A stretch of 33,365 bases of DNA from an uncultured Bacteroidia bacterium (lineage in GTDB: Bacteria; Bacteroidota; Bacteroidia; Bacteroidales; UBA932). The notes beneath the pieces were generated by a model. That model saw only the letters and a list, made by a program, of their open reading frames with translations. It ran no database searches and had not been told where the DNA came from. The translations under genes were made by a program, and so were the position numbers. Location: positions 91,285 through 124,649 of the forward strand of contig CADAOA010000002.1 in the NCBI GenBank assembly GCA_902789435.1, in the 5' to 3' direction. The first letter of the stretch is position 1; each line of letters starts with the position of its first letter. Below, piece by piece: positions 1-7,272 of this stretch.

Positions 1-1
1 A

Positions 2-271
2 ATTGCCGGAGAGAGGAAGAACATCTTCCCTTACCAGGAAAACGCAGATATAATGTTCAACGCATCCCTACTCTACGAACTGCCTCTGCTCAAGTATTTT
101 GCAGAGCCGCTTCTAAGAAGGATATCGCCGATGAGCTACGCCTATGCTGAAAGCCTGAGGCTGCTTAACTTCCTCAGCCGTATGGTTGCCCTTACTCCTG
201 AAGAAATGAAGGCGGTTCCTCCGACGTCAGTCCTTAGGGAATTCATCGGAGACAGCGTGTTCTCCTATTGA
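2..271 (+). CDS. Nucleoside (uridine) kinase family protein, 3' end only
   Basis: This is the last 89 codons of a gene that begins before the window; the frame is open from base 2 to a TGA at 269-271. The protein end includes FPYQENADIMFNASLLYEL, then LLKYFAEPLL and VPPTSVLREFIG. From memory this matches the C-terminal part of the long Bacteroidota uridine kinase/phosphoribulokinase-like proteins, which place a TGS-type N-terminus before a P-loop kinase. The P-loop itself lies outside the window, so the catalytic part cannot be checked. Substrate is not certain; phosphorylation of uridine or another nucleoside is the family expectation. It converges on the response regulator gene with a 27-base gap that shows no terminator hairpin. 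Confidence 0.7.
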   Translation: MAGERKNIFPYQENADIMFNASLLYELPLLKYFAEPLLRRISPMSYAYAESLRLLNFLSRMVALTPEEMKAVPPTSVLREFIGDSVFSY

Positions 272-298
272 TAGGGGAAAAATGATTCTCTACCGGCG

Positions 299-967
299 TT
301 ATCCCTTGAGGATGATGCCGGTTTTCTTTATTATCTCGATAGAAACATCGGGATCCGCCTTGAGTGCACCTCTGAGCTTGTCTATCTGCACATCCAGGTT
401 ATGGGAGATACTGTCGTTGTCATAGTCTCCCCAGATAGTGCCCTGTATCTTCTTGCGGTCCACGCATTTGCCCATTTCGCGGCAGAGCATCTCCAGCACC
501 TTTGCCCCGGTAGGGGTCACACGGATTTCCTCATCGCCGAGAATGAGCCTCCTGGCTGATGTGTCGAAAGTGAACTTGCCGATTTTATAGGTATTGTCAG
601 ACTCTGTTCCAATGCCTTTCTGCTGTAGCATGGATTTTATGTTAAGGTCCAGCTGCTGAACGTTGAAAGGTTTCTTGAGGTACATGTTGGCACCGCTCTG
701 CTTTAGGAATTCCATCTTGCCGGTGAGCACGATGATCGGAATATCGTTCTTGGTTTCCCTGATTCTCTCTATCATCGTGTTGCCGTCCATTCCGTCTCCC
801 ATCTCAAGGTCGGAGACAACTATGTCAGGACGGAAAGCGGCAATGGCTTTGAGTCCTTCCCGTCCGTCAATGGCGGTTTCAACTATGTAATCTCCCTGTT
901 TTTCAAGCTTTCTCTTGATCAGAAAACTCAGGTTGGTGTCATCTTCTACAATCAGCAGTCTAATCAT
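299..967 (-). CDS. Two-component response regulator, OmpR/PhoB type
   Basis: 222 aa. Residues 1-115 form a receiver domain: acidic pair D9/D10, phospho-acceptor D53 in VVSDLEM, T82 and K99 before P100. Residues about 125-222 form a winged-helix DNA-binding domain of the OmpR type (RRLILGDEEIRVTPTGAKVL, then a recognition-helix region near residues 185-205). It should be phosphorylated by the histidine kinase encoded directly upstream, whose stop overlaps this start in ATGA (964-967), so translation is probably coupled. It is the last gene of a three-gene operon with a PfkB kinase. Nothing in the sequence names the target genes. Confidence 0.93.
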   Translation of the reverse strand: MIRLLIVEDDTNLSFLIKRKLEKQGDYIVETAIDGREGLKAIAAFRPDIVVSDLEMGDGMDGNTMIERIRETKNDIPIIVLTGKMEFLKQSGANMYLKKPFNVQQLDLNIKSMLQQKGIGTESDNTYKIGKFTFDTSARRLILGDEEIRVTPTGAKVLEMLCREMGKCVDRKKIQGTIWGDYDNDSISHNLDVQIDKLRGALKADPDVSIEIIKKTGIILKG

Positions 968-2259
968 AACTTGTCCTCCGTAATATCATACTGACGGCGT
1001 GACGGAAAGCCCAGGATGACTTCCGTAAACCGGCCCGTCTGGCTGTCTATCCTGACATAGCCGCCAAAGAATTTCATAAGTTGGTAGACATAATTCAGCC
1101 CTATTCCGTGACCGGAAATACCGACCGTGTTCTCTCCCCTTTCAAACTTGCGGAAAAGTCGCTTGGAAGCTTCCTTCGAGAAGCCGGAACCGTTATCCTT
1201 CAGACGCAGTTCCGTGATCTTTCCCCTGCTGACACTGCGGACGGAAATAATCACGCTCTCCCCGGAATACTTTATGGAATTGTCTATAAGGTTGTCTATT
1301 ATTTCGGTAAGATAGAGGCGGTCGGCTATCAGCCACTTCTCCTGGGAAAGGTCGGCGGAGAATTCCACCTTTTTCTGGGCTGTAGGATAAAGGGCCTGAA
1401 GCTTTGATTTTACTCCAGAGAAAAAATCCTCAAGGTCTATCTTTTCATAGACAAATTTGAGCTTCTTGTTATCAACCTTAGCCACATTTATCACCTTCTC
1501 GCATATGCGGTTGAGATGGTTGCACTCATCATCCAGTATCTTCAACTGCTCAGCTGTCTCAGGATCCGATGCAATTGCCGGATTATCCTTGAAGTCCTCG
1601 GCGATTATCATGATAGAAGAAAGCGGAGTCTTCATATCGTGGATCATCGCGTAGGTATGGTCCTTCCTCAAGTTGTTGATGAAAGTGACCTTGCCCAGGG
1701 TATGGATCATTTTCCAAAGACACCATATGACAAACAAGGCAATAAGTAACGAGAAGATTATCAACATCTTCAGCGATGGCAGAATAGCGCTGTAAGGATT
1801 GGTTATCTCAGCAGCCACCCCTCTTGAAAGGTCCAGGGAAACAGGAACGGTGTGTGTGGTCAGGGAGGAGAATGTTGTCTTCTCCATAACCGGGTCGTTG
1901 AGGAAGTCGTCCGCCGTACGGAAGACAGTGGTGTCGTTCCTGGTTTCATAAACGCGGAAACTCAGATTCTGAAGATCCTTCTCCGCCAGGTTTTCCGCAA
2001 AAGCGGCACTTATGCTGTCCAGATTAATCTCGCTCCCGCTGATTTCCAGATAATCCCTTACACCCACCAGCGCTCCGGTGGTATCCAGCCTGACAAAGCG
2101 GGACAGGGATTCCTGCTCCACAGCATTGCGGAAACACTCGTCCACCGTCACGTAGAGGTTCTTCTCCAGAGAGTTGTATACCCTGACCAGAAGAACATAC
2201 TGCAGTGGAAGCAGAGCCACTGCCGCAATTATCGCCAATATCTTGAAAGGCCACTTCAT
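964..2259 (-). CDS. Sensor histidine kinase
   Basis: 431 aa inner-membrane sensor. One transmembrane helix lies at about residues 7-27 and a second at about 164-186, enclosing a periplasmic sensor region of about 135 residues that I do not recognise. The cytoplasmic part has the DHp helix with H207 in MIHDMKTPLSS, an N box DNLIDN (322-327), G1 DNGSGF (355-360), an F-box-like LFRKFERG and G2 GHGIGL (383-388), so autophosphorylation and transfer should both work. No HAMP domain is evident between the second helix and the DHp. The gene sits 1 base after the PfkB kinase stop and overlaps the response regulator start by 4 bases. The signal sensed is unknown. Confidence 0.94.
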   Translation of the reverse strand: MKWPFKILAIIAAVALLPLQYVLLVRVYNSLEKNLYVTVDECFRNAVEQESLSRFVRLDTTGALVGVRDYLEISGSEINLDSISAAFAENLAEKDLQNLSFRVYETRNDTTVFRTADDFLNDPVMEKTTFSSLTTHTVPVSLDLSRGVAAEITNPYSAILPSLKMLIIFSLLIALFVIWCLWKMIHTLGKVTFINNLRKDHTYAMIHDMKTPLSSIMIIAEDFKDNPAIASDPETAEQLKILDDECNHLNRICEKVINVAKVDNKKLKFVYEKIDLEDFFSGVKSKLQALYPTAQKKVEFSADLSQEKWLIADRLYLTEIIDNLIDNSIKYSGESVIISVRSVSRGKITELRLKDNGSGFSKEASKRLFRKFERGENTVGISGHGIGLNYVYQLMKFFGGYVRIDSQTGRFTEVILGFPSRRQYDITEDKL

Positions 2260-2260
2260 C

Positions 2261-3250
2261 CTATGCTTTATCTATAATCTCAGCGATGTTGTTTTTTATT
2301 TCTTCCCAGGTTTGGTCATCCATCTTCGTGCCGATTATCTCCACAACCTTTGAAGACACCAGAGAGCCTATCTTGCCACAAACATCAAGCGGAAGACCTC
2401 TGGAATATCCGTAGAGGAATCCGGCAGCAAACATGTCTCCGGCACCGGTAGCGTCCACAGCCTTGGCCTGGAACGGGGCTATCCTGTATTTTTCGTTTCC
2501 GCTCTTGACAAACGAACCCTGCGCCCCTATCTTGACAACCGCTATCTTGCAGACTCTGGCAAGTTCATCCAGGGCATCTTCAGGCGTCTTGCGGGTAAAG
2601 GATTTAGACTCGGACTCGTTGGCGAAAACAATATCCACGTAATTCTCGACTATCTCGTGGAGGAAATCGTAGTTGCTTTCCACCACATTGTAGCTGGCCA
2701 GGTCTATTGAAATGGTCATCCCGAGCTTCTTTCCAATCTCCATGGTACGTCTTACAAGATCGTGGTTCTGAACAAGATATCCCTCCAGGTGAAGAATGTC
2801 ATAGCCGTCAAAAAAGTCTTCTTTCAGATCTTCCGGCCCCTGTTCCAGGGTGGCACCCATGAAATTGGCAAACGTACGCTCAGCGTTTGGCGGGGTTATG
2901 AACACCATAGACCTTCCGCTACTTTGGGTTCCGTGAAGGAGGATGGAAGAAATTCCTATCCGCTCCTGACCTTCCTTGAATTTTAGGCCCAGTTCGTCAT
3001 CTCCCACCTTGCCTATAAAGGCACTTTCCAATCCCAGAACCGCACAACCTGTAATCGTATTGGCGGCACTTCCGCCCGGCATAGTCTGTATCTTCCTGTC
3101 TTTTATTTCATTCCAGATTGTGGAAGCCATTTCTGCATCCACCCAACTCATACTTCCTACAGGAAGCCTGTATTTCTTGAGAATAGAATCATCCTCCATC
3201 ACGGCAAGGATGTCCGTCAAAGCGTTGCCTATTCCTATGATCGATTTCAT
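2261..3250 (-). CDS. PfkB-family carbohydrate/nucleoside kinase (adenosine kinase-like)
   Basis: 329 aa, ordinary length for the ribokinase/PfkB fold. Signature 1 is PGGSAANT (58-65) with substrate-binding glycines. Signature 2 is DATGAGD (266-272), giving the anion hole and the catalytic base D272. The N-terminal IIGIGNALTDILAVM resembles bacterial adenosine kinases, but substrate cannot be told from sequence; ribose, adenosine or another sugar are all possible. It is the first gene of an operon with a histidine kinase (1-base gap) and a response regulator. A good -7 element lies just upstream (3275-3282 on the minus strand), giving a leader of about 19 nt, which supports this start. Confidence 0.88.
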   Translation of the reverse strand: MKSIIGIGNALTDILAVMEDDSILKKYRLPVGSMSWVDAEMASTIWNEIKDRKIQTMPGGSAANTITGCAVLGLESAFIGKVGDDELGLKFKEGQERIGISSILLHGTQSSGRSMVFITPPNAERTFANFMGATLEQGPEDLKEDFFDGYDILHLEGYLVQNHDLVRRTMEIGKKLGMTISIDLASYNVVESNYDFLHEIVENYVDIVFANESESKSFTRKTPEDALDELARVCKIAVVKIGAQGSFVKSGNEKYRIAPFQAKAVDATGAGDMFAAGFLYGYSRGLPLDVCGKIGSLVSSKVVEIIGTKMDDQTWEEIKNNIAEIIDKA

Positions 3251-3274
3251 CGCGATTCAATATTTGCTTGTTTA

Positions 3275-3282
3275 CAAAGGTA
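3275..3282 (-). promoter_or_regulatory. Bacteroidota -7 element for the PfkB kinase operon
   Basis: On the minus strand this reads TACCTTTG, an exact TAnnTTTG. It lies 24 bases before the PfkB start. No clear -33 TTG is seen at the usual spacing. Confidence 0.6.
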
Positions 3283-3296
3283 TCATTTATTTTGCG

Positions 3297-3304
3297 TAAA
3301 TTTG
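3297..3304 (+). promoter_or_regulatory. Bacteroidota -7 element for the flippase-like gene
   Basis: TAAATTTG, an exact TAnnTTTG, ends 20 bases before ATG 3325. It stands head to head with the PfkB -7 element, only 14 bp away. Its position makes an upstream in-frame ATG at 3268 an unlikely start. Confidence 0.6.
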
Positions 3305-3324
3305 TTTTGGCGATAAAAAGAATT

Positions 3325-4350
3325 ATGCAGCAAGATAAATCCAAAAGGTTCTCCGCAAAAAACATCATACAATATGTGCTGATGCTCGCCCTTGCCTGCG
3401 TGCTGCTCTACTACAGTTTCAAAGGCATAAGCTGGGGTGAATTCGTCAATTCTCTCTCCGACTGCAAGTGGGAATGGATTCTCCTGGCCATCTTTGTAGG
3501 CTTCGTGGAATTTTCCATCAGGGGCTACAGATGGAAGATGATGCTCTCGCAGATAGATCCCGAGTCTTCCTTCTGGCCTTCATACCACGGAGTGACTATC
3601 GGTAACCTGGCAAATTTCGCATTCCCGAGAGTGGGAGAAGTCATCCGCTGCGGAGTGGTCTCAACCCTGAAGAAAAACACCACCTTCGAGGGTGCGGTGG
3701 GAACGGTTGTGGCCGAAAGGGCCTGGGACCTTATCTGCCTGATTACTATCACGGTAGTTTTTGCCGCCTTGTGCTGGAACGAGTTCGGGGAGTTCTTCCG
3801 CAACAATATGATGGACCCGGCTTCAGGAAAATTCACGACTTCATCGCTGATTGTCATTTTCTCGGTGATTGCCGCCATAGTTCTGGCTTTTGTCCTGACA
3901 TATGTCTTCAGAGACAGGCTTTCAAAGACCAAGGCGGGAAAGAAGGTTGTGGGCTTTCTGTCCAATATGTGGAAGGGAATGAAGGCTGCCTTCAAGATGA
4001 AGCATAAATGGCTTTTCTTCCTCCTGACAATTCTGCTGTGGGGTTCTTTCTTCCTGACTAGCCTTTTCACCATCAAGGCTTTCCCGGTTCTTGCCGGGCT
4101 GGGATGGAAAGACGCCCTCTTCCTTATGGTTGTGGGTAGCCTGGGATGGGTCGTTCCGGTCCAGGGGGGCATCGGAGCCTACCATTTCATTATGGCGCTG
4201 GCAGCCTCCCAGATTTATGCCGTGCCGTGGAACGACGGAGTGGTGTTCGCAACCATAAGCCATGAATCCCAGGCGGTTTCAATGATACTGACCGGTGTCA
4301 TATCGCTGATAATCTATACCGTTCTGAAAAGAAAAATCCAACCGAAATGA
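3325..4350 (+). CDS. Lysylphosphatidylglycerol synthase/flippase-like integral membrane protein (UPF0104 family)
   Basis: 341 aa from ATG 3325, chosen because the -7 element at 3297-3304 lies between it and an earlier in-frame ATG. The protein is a polytopic inner-membrane protein; I count about 7-8 hydrophobic segments, for example residues 15-34, 51-66, 136-150, 173-195, 230-250 and 262-300. Family motifs are visible: RGYRWKMML (66-74), NFAFPRVGEVIR (97-108), ERAWDL (131-136) and VPVQGGIGAYH (277-287). These match the lysylphosphatidylglycerol synthetase transmembrane/AglD-like group, thought to move or handle lipid-linked substrates. There is no soluble synthetase domain, so a transport role is more likely than lysyl transfer. 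Its stop overlaps the start of the GH77-like gene (ATGA 4347-4350). Confidence 0.85.
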   Translation: MQQDKSKRFSAKNIIQYVLMLALACVLLYYSFKGISWGEFVNSLSDCKWEWILLAIFVGFVEFSIRGYRWKMMLSQIDPESSFWPSYHGVTIGNLANFAFPRVGEVIRCGVVSTLKKNTTFEGAVGTVVAERAWDLICLITITVVFAALCWNEFGEFFRNNMMDPASGKFTTSSLIVIFSVIAAIVLAFVLTYVFRDRLSKTKAGKKVVGFLSNMWKGMKAAFKMKHKWLFFLLTILLWGSFFLTSLFTIKAFPVLAGLGWKDALFLMVVGSLGWVVPVQGGIGAYHFIMALAASQIYAVPWNDGVVFATISHESQAVSMILTGVISLIIYTVLKRKIQPK

Positions 4351-6410
4351 ACATATATTTCAGAGTAAGAGTCAACACCAAACCCGGCGAGGAAGTCTTC
4401 ATAACAGGCTCCTCCCCCCTTCTTGGAAACTATTATCCCGACAATGCGTTCAAGATGGAAGACGCCGGGAAGAATCCGGCGGGAGAAACTCTCTGGGAGG
4501 CCAGGCTAGTGTTCGACTCTCTGAAAGAAAGGGTACTGTTCTACAAGTATTTTGTCAAAAGCCCAGACGGGGTAATCACTTACGAGGTTGGAGGCGGAAG
4601 GCGAATCGCCCTTAACTCGGCCACCGCCAAAATCGAGAGCATAGACCACTGGCAGGAATATACCGAGGAGGCTCCTTTCCTGACCGACCCTTTCGCCCAC
4701 GTTTTCTACGGCTCCACCTACAGCCCTTACACCCAGACTCACAACGAGAACTACGAGCTTATAATCAGGGCCGTTGTCCCTAATGTCCCGAAAGACTGCA
4801 GGATAGTTCTTTGCGGAGAGGGCAAGAGACTTGGGAACTGGAAGCCGGAACACGGGGTGAAAATGGCCAGGCTGAAAGGCCTCAAGTGGATAGCAAGTTT
4901 CTCGACCGAAGGCCTTGAAGGCCAGACTTGGAAATACAAGCTGGCAATGGTCAACACAAAGACCGGGGAATCCGTCTTTGAAACCCTTCCTGAAGACAGG
5001 GAAAGGGAGTTTCTGATTCCAAAAATCGGGAAGAACGAAACTGTCATAAAGGAACACTCCCAGGTTAAGTTCCCGCCTACAAAAAGAAAGTTCGCCGGAT
5101 GCACCGTTCCCGTATTCTCCATAAGGACAGAATCAAGCAGCGGATGCGGATGCATAGAAGACCTTAAAACCGTCATAGACTGGGCGAGGAAAACCGGAAT
5201 AAAGGTAGTGGAAATCCTTCCCGTGAACGACACCGCGCATAATTTCAGCGGGGCTGATTCAGACCCTTACAGATGTATCACCTCCCTGGGTATCAACCCT
5301 TTGTATCTCTCTTTAAACCAACTGGGTCTCAGCGACAAACAGAAAGAAAAAGATGCTCGGAGGGAAATGAAATCCCTCAATCGCAGAGCAACCGTAGATT
5401 ACGAAGACCTTTACTATTTCAAGAAAAAATATCTGGAAGACATCTTTGCCGAAAGGGGCAAGAAAGATGCCGCTCATCCAGACTTTTACAAGTTCCTGAA
5501 TGAACACAAAGACTGGGCTTACGGCTATGCTTTATTCAGCGCCCTGAGAGATACCTACAAGACGGCAGACTTCACCCGGTGGGATTCTTTCAGCAAATAT
5601 TCGGAAGACATCTGCCAGGCGTTCGGCAACCGGACCCTCAGCAAGACTTTCGCTGCCGCCCATTCTTTCCTGGGCAAATTCAAATGGGAATTCATCCAGC
5701 AGATCCACCAGAAGACACAGTTCTACATCTGGCTGCAGTTCCACCTGTTCCACCAGCTCAACGATGTAATTCTCTACGCCCATTCCAAGGGCATCGCCAT
5801 CAAGGGTGAGCTCCAGATGAGAGTCCTCAAAAACAGTGTGGACACCTGGAAGTTCCCTCATCTTTTCAAGGGCGGGACAAAGGACGGTTATGCCATTTTC
5901 AACTGGAAGGCTCTAGAGGAGGAAAACTTCATGTGGTGGAAAAAAAGAATGAGGGTAATGAGCTGGTATCTCGATATCTACAGCATACGAGAAGAAGACG
6001 TCTGCACCAAGGAAGAAGAGCCTGTTTACAGGAAGATGATCCCTCAGCTTGTGGCAACTTCCAACATGATGGGATGGGGCAACGGCTGGGAGAGCCTGAG
6101 ACTTCTGCCTGTAGCCAAGGCCGAGGAAAAGAAGCAGACTCCTTACCTGGGAGCCGTCTACTCTTCAACTCCTCAGTCAAAGACAATGAGAATGTGGCTG
6201 GGACAGCAGAAAAAGACTATCAGCTACACGTCCGAAGACAAGAAGCAGACTTTCTTCGACGCTACACAACAGGAGTGCATCGCGGAGACAGAAAACATCC
6301 TTAAAAAGGACAGTATGTTTGCCATGGTTTCCCGAGAGAATCAACGATCCGGAGGAAAAGGAGCAGGTATGGAAATACCGCATGCATATAAATGCAGAGA
6401 GCCTGCTTAG
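4347..6410 (+). CDS. CBM20-CBM20-GH77 protein (4-alpha-glucanotransferase-like), catalytically degenerate
   Basis: 687 aa. Residues 1-105 and about 133-235 are two starch-binding CBM20 domains (VFITGSSPLLGNY; VLCGEGKRLGNWKP). From about 245 it follows Bacteroidota MalQ: VPVFSIRTE, VVEILPVNDTAHNFSGADSDPY, WLQFHLFHQL, KNSVDTW. The active site has gone. Where the family has YRIDH, with the nucleophile Asp, this protein has YSIRE (545-549). The KGDIP loop is KGELQ (486-490). The region of CGEDLG, with the acid/base Glu, reads ATSNMMG. STHD is replaced by SSTPQS (606-611). Roughly 170 residues of the family's catalytic middle are missing. It therefore probably binds glucan without acting on it, or is decaying. 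The last 28 residues are out of frame relative to the family (see 6325-6471). It is coupled to the upstream flippase-like gene. Confidence 0.8.
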   Translation: MNIYFRVRVNTKPGEEVFITGSSPLLGNYYPDNAFKMEDAGKNPAGETLWEARLVFDSLKERVLFYKYFVKSPDGVITYEVGGGRRIALNSATAKIESIDHWQEYTEEAPFLTDPFAHVFYGSTYSPYTQTHNENYELIIRAVVPNVPKDCRIVLCGEGKRLGNWKPEHGVKMARLKGLKWIASFSTEGLEGQTWKYKLAMVNTKTGESVFETLPEDREREFLIPKIGKNETVIKEHSQVKFPPTKRKFAGCTVPVFSIRTESSSGCGCIEDLKTVIDWARKTGIKVVEILPVNDTAHNFSGADSDPYRCITSLGINPLYLSLNQLGLSDKQKEKDARREMKSLNRRATVDYEDLYYFKKKYLEDIFAERGKKDAAHPDFYKFLNEHKDWAYGYALFSALRDTYKTADFTRWDSFSKYSEDICQAFGNRTLSKTFAAAHSFLGKFKWEFIQQIHQKTQFYIWLQFHLFHQLNDVILYAHSKGIAIKGELQMRVLKNSVDTWKFPHLFKGGTKDGYAIFNWKALEEENFMWWKKRMRVMSWYLDIYSIREEDVCTKEEEPVYRKMIPQLVATSNMMGWGNGWESLRLLPVAKAEEKKQTPYLGAVYSSTPQSKTMRMWLGQQKKTISYTSEDKKQTFFDATQQECIAETENILKKDSMFAMVSRENQRSGGKGAGMEIPHAYKCREPA

Positions 6411-6471
6411 CGCAGACTCCCTGAACAGTCTTATTTGCAGGCTCGTCACCGATTCCGGCAGAGCCGAGTAA
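6325..6471 (+). pseudogene. Out-of-frame C-terminal tail of the GH77-like gene
   Basis: Shifting one base downstream of the 687-codon frame gives WFPERINDPEEKEQVWKYRM and on to LCRLVTDSGRAE-type residues ending at TAA 6469-6471. That segment matches the conserved end of Bacteroidota MalQ proteins (family pattern ERIN-P-----WRYRMH). The in-frame version, ending at 6410, is unrelated to the family. The family's PLQDWLS segment, which should come between DSMFA and ERIN, is absent, so a small out-of-frame deletion near 6322-6326 is the simplest reading. A sequencing or assembly error is the alternative. The tail stop directly abuts the stop of the convergent gene at 6472, the sort of junction seen elsewhere in this window. 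Confidence 0.7.
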
Positions 6472-7260
6472 TTACTTTTTGGCAGCATACTCTGCCGCAA
6501 GATTTACCAGATGCTTGAACAGCGGCAGGAAAGTGTTGTTTCCGGAGTACACGAATCCTTCCGGATGGAACTGAACGCCGAAAGACTTTCCGTCTGCACT
6601 CTCAATGGCCTCTATGATTCCGTCCGGAGCCTTTGCGGTTACCTTGTAGCCGGGAGCCACATTTCCGCAGGCCTGGTGATGGAAAGAATTAACAGCGATT
6701 TTCTCTGTTCCCAGAAGCTTGGCCACTAGAGAACCCTTGACGATATTTATCGTATGGCTGCCGTATGAACGAGGGGCGTTCTGGCGGTGCTGGATGGCAT
6801 CAGGAACTTCTGAAGGTATATCCTGGATCATGTCTCCGCCCATAGCGATGTTAAGGCACTGGATGCCGCGGCAGATGCCGAATACCGGAATCCCCCTCTT
6901 GACAGCCTTGCGGATCAGGGTAAGGTCGTAAATGTCCCTGTCCGGAACAACCTCTCCAAGGAAGCGGCTAGGCTCCTCGCCGAAAAGCAGTGCCCCTACA
7001 TCCTCTCCACCGGTCATAAGCAGACCGTCTATGCGGTCAAGATACTCGTCTATCTCCTTTTCGTTTGTAGTGATCGGGATTATAAAAGGAATGCCTCCTG
7101 CCTTCCTTACACTTTTGACGTAAGTCATTCCCACCTCGACGGTGGTTCCGTCTATCGAGCAGGATATTCCAATCACCGGCTTTTTCTGAGTCTGAGCGAC
7201 AACCGGAATGCAAAGCAGCAGTGCCGCAAGCAGCATTATTGAAGTGAAAAATCTTTTCAT
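6472..7260 (-). CDS. Exported gamma-glutamyl hydrolase-like class I glutamine amidotransferase (peptidase C26)
   Basis: 262 aa. A signal peptide is clear (KR, hydrophobic core 5-20, cleavage probably after VVAQ near residue 23). The mature part has the class I amidotransferase triad: nucleophile C130 in FGICRGIQ, H232 and E234 in VQFHPEG, plus the MTGGEDV (82-88) loop typical of the PuuD/gamma-Glu-GABA hydrolase group. Unlike cytosolic PuuD it is exported, so it probably cleaves gamma-glutamyl bonds in the periplasm or at the surface; the substrate is not known. It lies 12 bases after an exported serine hydrolase gene, apparently in the same transcript. Confidence 0.88.
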   Translation of the reverse strand: MKRFFTSIMLLAALLLCIPVVAQTQKKPVIGISCSIDGTTVEVGMTYVKSVRKAGGIPFIIPITTNEKEIDEYLDRIDGLLMTGGEDVGALLFGEEPSRFLGEVVPDRDIYDLTLIRKAVKRGIPVFGICRGIQCLNIAMGGDMIQDIPSEVPDAIQHRQNAPRSYGSHTINIVKGSLVAKLLGTEKIAVNSFHHQACGNVAPGYKVTAKAPDGIIEAIESADGKSFGVQFHPEGFVYSGNNTFLPLFKHLVNLAAEYAAKK

Positions 7261-7272
7261 ATCTCTATTCTT

